A stretch of DNA of 64,000 nt from Bacillus chungangensis (GTDB lineage: Bacteria > Bacillota > Bacilli > Bacillales > Bacillaceae_C), in the NCBI RefSeq assembly GCF_030812995.1, contig NZ_JAUSTT010000001.1:118396-182395 (forward strand), read 5' to 3'. A model generated the notes under the pieces. That model was not told the origin of the DNA. It saw only the letters and a list, made by a program, of their open reading frames with translations, and made no database searches. This document shows positions 58,278 through 64,000 of the stretch, in pieces (position 1 is the stretch's first letter; every line of letters begins with the position of its first letter). The position numbers were made by a program, and so were the translations under genes.

Positions 58278-59066
58278 TTATTCGTTATCGGTAAAATTCG
58301 CTGCTAATTCGTCCACCATTGCTTCCATTGTATAAGTGGCCGGAGATGCTGCCACAACAAATCCATGACTTTCAATCGCAGCTTTTGTTACTGGCCCAAT
58401 GCAGACAACTTTCGGTTTTAATGCCTCTTTCATTAAGTGATATTCCTCTACTACTTGCAGAAAATGATGAAAGGTAGAAGGACTTGTAAATGTAATGATG
58501 TCTAGCTTTTTCTCTCTCAACAAAGACGCTAGCTTTAGTTTGCTAGGCTCAGGAAAAAATGTTTCATAAATAATCCATTCATCAACAGTTATATTCCGTT
58601 CTTGGAAGCTGTTTGCAATAGTAGCACTAGCTAAGTTGCCTTTTACTACTAATGGTTTTTTCGCTTTATGCAAGTGGAAAAATTCTTTTGTAAAGTCACG
58701 AGCAGTATAAAAAGTAGGCATAAACGCTGATGAGACAAGATATGCTTCTAATGCTTCTTTCGTTTTTTCGCCTACGACTGCAAAACGCCGGTCACTGCAA
58801 GAATGCGGAAAAGGGATGGAAAGGGCTTGAAGGCGTTCGAAAAAAAAGCGAACCCCATTTTTACTAGTAAAAATAATCCAGTCGTATTCATTAAGCTGTT
58901 TGATAAATTGCTCCTCTTGTTTGTCAACATGCAAGTTAAAATCTATCAATGGTACGATTACAGCACTGCCGCCATAGTGTTGAATTTTATCAGCAACTTG
59001 GCTGCCTCTTTCCCCACCTCTTGTAATTAACACATGCTTTCCACTAAGCGGTAATATCTGTTTCAT
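58278..59066 (-). CDS. hemD: uroporphyrinogen-III synthase
   Basis: HemD closes and isomerises hydroxymethylbilane to uroporphyrinogen III. The family is poorly conserved; the 262-residue protein shows [43 protein letters not shown] and [17 protein letters not shown], the expected two-domain layout. It lies 3 bp after hemC and before hemB. Confidence 0.93.
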   Translation of the reverse strand: MKQILPLSGKHVLITRGGERGSQVADKIQHYGGSAVIVPLIDFNLHVDKQEEQFIKQLNEYDWIIFTSKNGVRFFFERLQALSIPFPHSCSDRRFAVVGEKTKEALEAYLVSSAFMPTFYTARDFTKEFFHLHKAKKPLVVKGNLASATIANSFQERNITVDEWIIYETFFPEPSKLKLASLLREKKLDIITFTSPSTFHHFLQVVEEYHLMKEALKPKVVCIGPVTKAAIESHGFVVAASPATYTMEAMVDELAANFTDNE

Positions 59067-59069
59067 ATT

Positions 59070-59999
59070 TTATTCGAGCTCCTCTTTCACCTGCTCAATC
59101 AATGCTTTTCCCCCAAGCTGGATCAATGATTCTGCAGCAGCTTCTCCGACTTGTTGAGCATCTTTTCCACAAATTGTTTCTTTGTAAATTGTATTGCCAT
59201 CAGGGGAAGCAACGAGCGCAGTCAAGCTAATTTTTCTATCTGCTGCAACCGTAGCAAACCCAGCAATTGGAACTTGACAGCCGCCATCCATTTTATGTAA
59301 AAAAGCACGTTCAGCTTGCACTGCCAATGCTGTATCAGGGCATGTAAGTTTATGCAATTGTTCTAATAATTCATCGTCATCAGCTCGGCATTCTATAGCC
59401 AACGCTCCTTGACCTACTGCTGGCAAGCATATGTCCGGCTCTAAGTATTCAGTTGCCACCTCTTTGCTCCAGCCCATCCGAGCAAGCCCAGCTGCCGCTA
59501 AAATAATAGCATCATAGTCCTCCGCCTTTAGCTTCGCAAGTCTCGTATCAATATTGCCGCGAATCCATTTAATGTTAATATCCGGTCTCATCGCCAACAA
59601 TTGAGCAGCTCTCCGTAAACTGCTCGTACCAATAACCGCCCCTTTCGGCAGTTCACTTAATTTTCTATGTTCCTTTGAAATAAGGACATCACGATAATCT
59701 TCTCGTTTAGGAATACAGCCAATAGCTAATCCTGGAGGCAAAACTGCTGGCATATCTTTCATACTATGCACTGCCATATCAATTTTTTTATCGAGCATCG
59801 CCTGCTCAATTTCTTTTACGAACAAGCCCTTTCCTCCGACTTTGGAAAGCGTAACATCTAAAATCCGGTCTCCCTTTGTTACCATTTCTTCTACTTCGAA
59901 TGAAAAAGGAACACCTAATTTCTCTAACTGATCCTTTACCCAATTTGTTTGAGTAAGCGCTAATTTGCTTCTTCTTGAACCGATCGTGATTTTTCTCAT
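59070..59999 (-). CDS. hemC: porphobilinogen deaminase (hydroxymethylbilane synthase)
   Basis: HemC polymerises four porphobilinogens. The 309-residue product shows [53 protein letters not shown] and the dipyrromethane-cofactor Cys in [14 protein letters not shown] use the ATG at 59999, preceded by GGGGAGG, rather than the one at 60026. It follows hemX by 72 bp. Confidence 0.96.
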   Translation of the reverse strand: MRKITIGSRRSKLALTQTNWVKDQLEKLGVPFSFEVEEMVTKGDRILDVTLSKVGGKGLFVKEIEQAMLDKKIDMAVHSMKDMPAVLPPGLAIGCIPKREDYRDVLISKEHRKLSELPKGAVIGTSSLRRAAQLLAMRPDINIKWIRGNIDTRLAKLKAEDYDAIILAAAGLARMGWSKEVATEYLEPDICLPAVGQGALAIECRADDDELLEQLHKLTCPDTALAVQAERAFLHKMDGGCQVPIAGFATVAADRKISLTALVASPDGNTIYKETICGKDAQQVGEAAAESLIQLGGKALIEQVKEELE

Positions 60000-60071
60000 C
60001 GTGAAACCTCCCCTGCAATATTGCATCCATCACACGCCTCTTGCTGATTACGCTCTATCTTATATTCCTCT

Positions 60072-60911
60072 TCATCGATACCAAAAATGAAACAAAGATA
60101 CTTGACTAATAAAGAAGAAGTTAACGAGTAAGAGTAAAAAAGCAGCGATATTAAATATAGCCAATGATTTTCCAAATATTTTTTTTCTAGTATAAAAGTA
60201 AAGAAAGATATTATAAACAATTAACAGTATAAAAGACCCGGTAATTTTAGGATCGTACCAATAGAAGTTTGAAAGTTTAATAAGTGCCCACTGCAATCCC
60301 AAGATTAAACTTAATAATAGCATCGGCACCCCAATTGCATTTAATACGTAAGACATTTTCCCGAGCTTTTCTAAATCGCTTAAGCGCCACAACCGCGGGC
60401 CCCACTTTTTTTCCTTCAGTAAATGGTATTGCAGCAAGTATAAACAAGAAAAAACAAATGAGAATGAAAACGCTGCATAAGATAAAAGTGCCATCATAAT
60501 ATGAATGAGGAGAAGTTCAGACACTAGTTTCTCGGCCATGGCAACGGTTGGCATTTGCGTTGGTGCGAAGGTGTGGATGGCCATAAAGATAAAACCGAGC
60601 ATATTGATAAAAAATACAATAAAATCTATTTTAAGAACTCTATTGACAATAAGCGAAAAACTAATTAAAACCCAGGCATAAAAATATAACCCTTCAAAAA
60701 GGGTCAGTACAGGAAATCTTCCAGTGCGAACCATATAAAGAAATAAAAAGATTGTTTGTAAAATCCAAACAATCGCAAGAAGCCAGAAGGCAGAGCGATT
60801 AGCCTTCTGATTTTGATGCCAAAAATCAATGAAGTAAAGTAAAATACTAATTGAATAAAGGACGATCATGAGCTCATGCAGCCTTGTCATCAATAAATCA
60901 AACATATCCAT
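60072..60911 (-). CDS. hemX: HemX/CcsA-type cytochrome assembly-like membrane protein
   Basis: HemX is a polytopic protein of the CcsA/ResC family that in B. subtilis lowers the level of HemA. The 279-residue product has eight hydrophobic segments and the WWD-like region around FLYMVRTGRFPVLTLFEGLYFYAW. It lies between hemA and hemC, the standard Bacillus order. Confidence 0.92.
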   Translation of the reverse strand: MDMFDLLMTRLHELMIVLYSISILLYFIDFWHQNQKANRSAFWLLAIVWILQTIFLFLYMVRTGRFPVLTLFEGLYFYAWVLISFSLIVNRVLKIDFIVFFINMLGFIFMAIHTFAPTQMPTVAMAEKLVSELLLIHIMMALLSYAAFSFSFVFSCLYLLQYHLLKEKKWGPRLWRLSDLEKLGKMSYVLNAIGVPMLLLSLILGLQWALIKLSNFYWYDPKITGSFILLIVYNIFLYFYTRKKIFGKSLAIFNIAAFLLLLVNFFFISQVSLFHFWYR

Positions 60912-60921
60912 CCATCCTCAT

Positions 60922-62268
60922 TCATGATTGGAAAGATGCGCTCGCTGCAGTTACATAAGCTCTCTTTTCATTGATTTGATGTTCTTGTAGGTGCTGATGT
61001 GCCGGTTGATCAATATCAAAGATTTGCTTGAACAAATCTAGTTTTTCAGCAGCATCTGGTTGGCCAGCTAATTCTTTCGCTTGTAAAATCGGATTCTTTA
61101 GCATTTGATTAATAATGCTTTTTGTATGCTTGCTTAATACTTTTCGTTCCCGCTCTGTTAAGCCGGGAATTTTACGTTCAATACTCTTCATTGTTTCTGC
61201 TTGAATGCCAAGAGCTTTTTCTCTTAAAGCAGAAATAATTGGAACAACCCCAAGCATATGAATCCATTCGTTGAAAGCAACCAGTTCTTTTTCAATCATT
61301 AACAAGATTTTTTCAGCAGCTTTTTTTCGTTCGGCAACATTTTCAGCAACGATCCCTTCCAGATCATCGATATCATATAAGAAAACGCTCTCTAATTCTG
61401 AAATCGCAGGATCTAAATCACGTGGAACGGCAATATCTACCATAAATAAAGGACGGCCTTTGCGCATCCTTTCGACATCCATCATCATTTCCTTTGTCAC
61501 TACATAAGATTTAGAACCAGTTGAACTAATGAGAATATCTGCTTCTAATAAAGCGCACTGTAGTTCTTGCAAATGCTTTGCGTGCCCTTCAAAACGATTT
61601 GCTAGCGTTTGCGCCTTTTCAAAAGTGCGGTTAATGACAGTTATTTTTGTTGCGCCGCTTCCGTGAAGATTTTCAATTGCAAGCTCTCCCATTTTCCCCG
61701 CGCCCACAATCAATACATGTTTATTGTGTATATTTCCGAACACTTTTTTCGCTAATTCTACTGCTGCGTAGCTTACTGAAACAGCATTTGCCCCTATGTC
61801 TGTTTCTGAGTGTGCTTTTTTAGCTAATGTTAAAGCCTGTTTAAACAATTGATGAAAGACTGTTCCTGTTGCACCCGATTCTTGGGCGAAAAGAAAGCTG
61901 CGGCGTACTTGCCCTAGTATCTGTGTTTCCCCCACGACCATCGAATTTAGTCCACAAACAACCTTAAATAGGTGCTCCACAGCCCCTTCTTGTTCATAAA
62001 TAAATAAGTACGGTGTAAACTCAGCTTGATCCAGCTGAAACCACTCAGCAAGAAAAGCTTTTATATAATAACGCCCAGTGTGAAGTTGATCGACAACCGC
62101 ATACACTTCTGTACGATTACATGTAGAAACGATCACATTTTCCAAAATGCTTTTTTTCTGCTGCAGCGCACGCATGGCGGCAGCTAAGTCTGCCTCACTG
62201 AAAGACAGCCGTTCTCGAATTTCTACAGGGGCTGTTTGATAATTTAATCCTACAACGATCGTATGCAT
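60922..62268 (-). CDS. hemA: glutamyl-tRNA reductase
   Basis: HemA reduces glutamyl-tRNA to glutamate-1-semialdehyde, the committed step of tetrapyrrole synthesis. The 448-residue protein shows [17 protein letters not shown], the active-site Cys in [24 protein letters not shown], the NADPH fold [13 protein letters not shown] and the dimerisation helix at the C-terminus. It is the first gene of hemAXCDBL. A TATAAT lies about 30 bp upstream on the minus strand but I could not pair it with a -35. Confidence 0.97.
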   Translation of the reverse strand: MHTIVVGLNYQTAPVEIRERLSFSEADLAAAMRALQQKKSILENVIVSTCNRTEVYAVVDQLHTGRYYIKAFLAEWFQLDQAEFTPYLFIYEQEGAVEHLFKVVCGLNSMVVGETQILGQVRRSFLFAQESGATGTVFHQLFKQALTLAKKAHSETDIGANAVSVSYAAVELAKKVFGNIHNKHVLIVGAGKMGELAIENLHGSGATKITVINRTFEKAQTLANRFEGHAKHLQELQCALLEADILISSTGSKSYVVTKEMMMDVERMRKGRPLFMVDIAVPRDLDPAISELESVFLYDIDDLEGIVAENVAERKKAAEKILLMIEKELVAFNEWIHMLGVVPIISALREKALGIQAETMKSIERKIPGLTERERKVLSKHTKSIINQMLKNPILQAKELAGQPDAAEKLDLFKQIFDIDQPAHQHLQEHQINEKRAYVTAASASFQS

Positions 62269-62408
62269 GCCATGACACCCCCAAAATAAATTACTACTAC
62301 TATTATACCATTTCTCTTTTTTAAATTTTTGTTAAAATGTGAACAGAAAATGAAAAGATGACCAGTACTGTGATAAAATAGAACGAATCATGTTAATATT
62401 TATTGAGA

Positions 62409-62568
62409 ATAAAGTGAAACTTCTATGAGTGAGGGTTTTTTCTTATCCCCCACTCATAGTTAGTTGAACCAATCGGACATTTACTGGCAGTTATCCCCCA
62501 CCTATACTTCTTCGATTCCTCTTACTCTCCGAGGTGGGGAGCTTACTGCCAGTTAGATGTGGGATAAA
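62409..62568 (-). mobile_element. IS605-like hairpin MITE, copy 5
   Basis: 160 bp with ATAAA borders. Its right-end hairpin is CTATGAGTGAGGG...CCCCCACTCATAG. Compared with copies 3 and 4 both arms have changed together (C:G to G:C and C:G to T:A). It lies between hemA and ysxD. Confidence 0.9.
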
Positions 62569-62650
62569 TGCATACAGCAATTGCTTCCTTTTGTACCGTA
62601 TCAAAAATGGAAAGCAGAATCAAGTTAATCGGCTGGAAGCGAGGATGACA

Positions 62651-63136
62651 ATGAAAAAAAAATCACTTTTCTCCAGTATCATTCTAATTGGCTTTGGTCT
62701 TTACTTTTATTTAGATCACCTTCCATTTGCTTGGCTAAGGGAGCTATATCATTGGCCGACATTGTTCATGATTATTGGCTTGGCTTTTTTAGCTCAAGGC
62801 TATCTCGCAAAAGATCATGAGGCGATCTTACCAGGAACGATTCTTTTTGGCTTTGGCCTTCATTTTCATGTTGTTCAAAAATATGATATCTGGCCAGATC
62901 ATATCGGAATTTTTCTTCTAATCATTGGACTCGGATTTCTCCTGCGCTATCAAAAAACCGGCGCTGGCCTGCTGCAAGGTTTCTTATTCTTAGTATTGTC
63001 CACTCTACTCTTATTTTATGACAACATAATCGAGTGGTTAGGTTTACTTGAACTGAATGCACTATCAACCTTAAATCTTTGGCCGCTCCTTTTTATTTTG
63101 ATCGGTCTTTATTTGTTTATCGCTAGAAAAAAGTAA
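62651..63136 (+). CDS. ysxD: YsxD-like hypothetical membrane protein
   Basis: A 161-residue protein with about six hydrophobic segments and repeated patterns such as IILIGFGLYFYL, FMIIGLAFLAQGYL, LLIIGLGFLLRY and LLFILIGLYLF. These resemble the LiaF/DUF5668 membrane part. It has the place of B. subtilis ysxD between hemA and ysxC. I use the ATG at 62651, with GCGAGG upstream; the longer frame runs into the MITE. The function is unknown. Confidence 0.78.
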   Translation: MKKKSLFSSIILIGFGLYFYLDHLPFAWLRELYHWPTLFMIIGLAFLAQGYLAKDHEAILPGTILFGFGLHFHVVQKYDIWPDHIGIFLLIIGLGFLLRYQKTGAGLLQGFLFLVLSTLLLFYDNIIEWLGLLELNALSTLNLWPLLFILIGLYLFIARKK

Positions 63137-63149
63137 GGATGTTCATTGA

Positions 63150-63185
63150 AAAAGAGGCTGAAGCCAATAGCGGCATCAGCCTTTT
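63150..63185 (+). terminator. intrinsic terminator after ysxD
   Basis: AGGCTGA-AGCC...GGCA-TCAGCC followed by TTTTACT on the plus strand, 14 bp after the ysxD stop. Confidence 0.75.
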
Positions 63186-63188
63186 ACT

Positions 63189-63347
63189 ATAAAGTGAAAC
63201 TTCCATGAGTGAGGGTTTCTTTCATCCCCCACTCATGGTTAGTTGAACCAATCGGACATTTGACTTTCAGTTATCCCCCACCTAGCGCTTCTGATTCCTC
63301 TTACTCTTAAGGTGGGGGGGCTTACTGCCAGTTAGATGTGGGATAAA
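63189..63347 (-). mobile_element. IS605-like hairpin MITE, copy 6
   Basis: 159 bp with ATAAA borders. The right-end hairpin CCATGAGTGAGGG...CCCCCACTCATGG keeps pairing with the GAGT/ACTC variant. It fills the space between the ysxD terminator and the ysxC stop codon. Confidence 0.9.
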
Positions 63348-63356
63348 TGTCTAAAG

Positions 63357-63938
63357 CTATATTTTGCTTTCAATTGCCGTCCATGCCGCGTCTTTTCCTT
63401 CTCCAGTCTCTGATGAGAAAATAATTGCTTCATCTGTAGGTAGGATTTGCAATGTTTCCTTGACGATACGCAAATGCTGCTGCCTTTTTCCCTTTGAAAC
63501 TTTATCTGCTTTCGTAGCAATGACAATGCAAGGCGTTTCATAATGCTTCAAAAACTGGTACATTATCACGTCATCATTAGTAGGCGGATGACGTAAATCG
63601 ACGATCAACAACGCCGCCTTTAAATCTTGCCGTTCGGTTAAGTACGTTTCGATCATTTCTCCCCATTTCATTCGTTCCCGCTTTGAAACCTTTGCAAATC
63701 CATAACCTGGAACATCTACGAAATAGAGCTCATTTTCGATCTTATAAAAGTTTAAAGTCTGAGTTTTTCCTGGCTTGGAGGAAGTACGGGCAATGCTTTT
63801 ACGATTTAGCATTTTGTTAATAAAAGAAGATTTCCCCACATTGGAACGCCCTGCCAAGGCAAACTCTGGAAGGCCATCTTCCGGGTATTGATCCGGTTTC
63901 ACCGCACTAATCACCATTTCTACTTCATTTACTTTCAT
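63357..63938 (-). CDS. ysxC: ribosome biogenesis GTPase YsxC/EngB
   Basis: YsxC is an essential GTPase for late 50S assembly. The 193-residue protein shows [46 protein letters not shown] and [16 protein letters not shown] (all G motifs). Its ATG overlaps the TGA of lonA (ATGA), so the two are coupled. Confidence 0.96.
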   Translation of the reverse strand: MKVNEVEMVISAVKPDQYPEDGLPEFALAGRSNVGKSSFINKMLNRKSIARTSSKPGKTQTLNFYKIENELYFVDVPGYGFAKVSKRERMKWGEMIETYLTERQDLKAALLIVDLRHPPTNDDVIMYQFLKHYETPCIVIATKADKVSKGKRQQHLRIVKETLQILPTDEAIIFSSETGEGKDAAWTAIESKI

Positions 63939-64000
63939 GCTTGCTCCTCCAATAAGGCAGTCTTTAACACTTCATCCATATGGGTGACAGGAATAAACTC
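63935..64000 (-). CDS. lonA: ATP-dependent protease LonA, last 21 codons
   Basis: Only the C-terminal tail is inside the window: [20 protein letters not shown] and one more Ala, then TGA. This matches the conserved Lon end (V-x-x-MDEVL). Its stop overlaps the ysxC start. The rest lies beyond 64000. Confidence 0.85.
   Translation of the reverse strand, partial: EFIPVTHMDEVLKTALLEEQA

Overview
The window is a low-GC Firmicutes chromosome segment from an endospore-forming member of the Bacillaceae. The gene order secDF-comN-spoVB ... yajC-tgt-queA-ruvBA-bofC ... safA-nadACB/nifS-niaR-pheA-pheB-obg-spo0B-rpmA-prp-rplU ... rng-spoIVFBA-minDC-mreDCB-radC-maf-spoIIB-comC-folC-valS-ysxE-spoVID-hemLBDCXA-ysxD-ysxC-lonA is that of the Bacillus subtilis 240-degree region. 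Sporulation genes (spoVB, bofC, safA, spo0B, spoIVFA/FB, spoIIB, spoVID) are scattered through it. Most genes lie on the minus strand, so the replication fork probably enters from the high-coordinate side. I cannot name the species.

Layout: 1-6.5 kb protein export (SecDF, YajC) and SpoVB; 6.5-11 kb queuosine tRNA modification (tgt, queA) and RuvAB; 11-15 kb bofC, yebC, safA and a CotS-type kinase; 15-21 kb NAD de novo synthesis with its own repressor NiaR; 21-26.4 kb pheA/pheB, Obg, Spo0B, L27/Prp/L21; 26.5-30.3 kb a ribonucleotide reductase operon with a flavodoxin; 31-36 kb RNase G, SpoIVFAB, MinCD; 36.6-41.7 kb MreBCD, RadC, Maf; 41.8-49.2 kb SpoIIB, ComC, a broken GGDEF gene, FolC and ValS with a T-box; 50-55.4 kb a small membrane protein, YsxE, SpoVID and a chemoreceptor; 55.9-62.3 kb the hemAXCDBL operon; 62.6-64 kb YsxD, YsxC and the end of LonA.

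Two kinds of mobile sequence sit on this conserved core. (1) radC is interrupted by a 669-bp ORF-less group II intron. The GTGCG 5' end, domain V, domain VI and an EBS1/IBS1 pairing are visible, and precise removal restores an ordinary RadC. (2) Eleven small, non-autonomous IS200/IS605-like elements lie in intergenic regions. Seven are 150-250-bp hairpin MITEs bounded by ATAAA. Four are TnpB/omega-RNA relics or right ends. All eleven have the same orientation, as expected for single-strand transposition into the lagging-strand template. Two relics keep nearly identical omega-RNA-like right ends although tnpB has been reduced to its C-terminal codons, and the MITE hairpins show compensatory base changes.

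Other points of interest are the structured leader with a terminator upstream of nrdE, a flavodoxin in place of NrdI, a MITE wedged between nadB and nifS beside a candidate NiaR operator, and a possible ATC start codon for yrzE.
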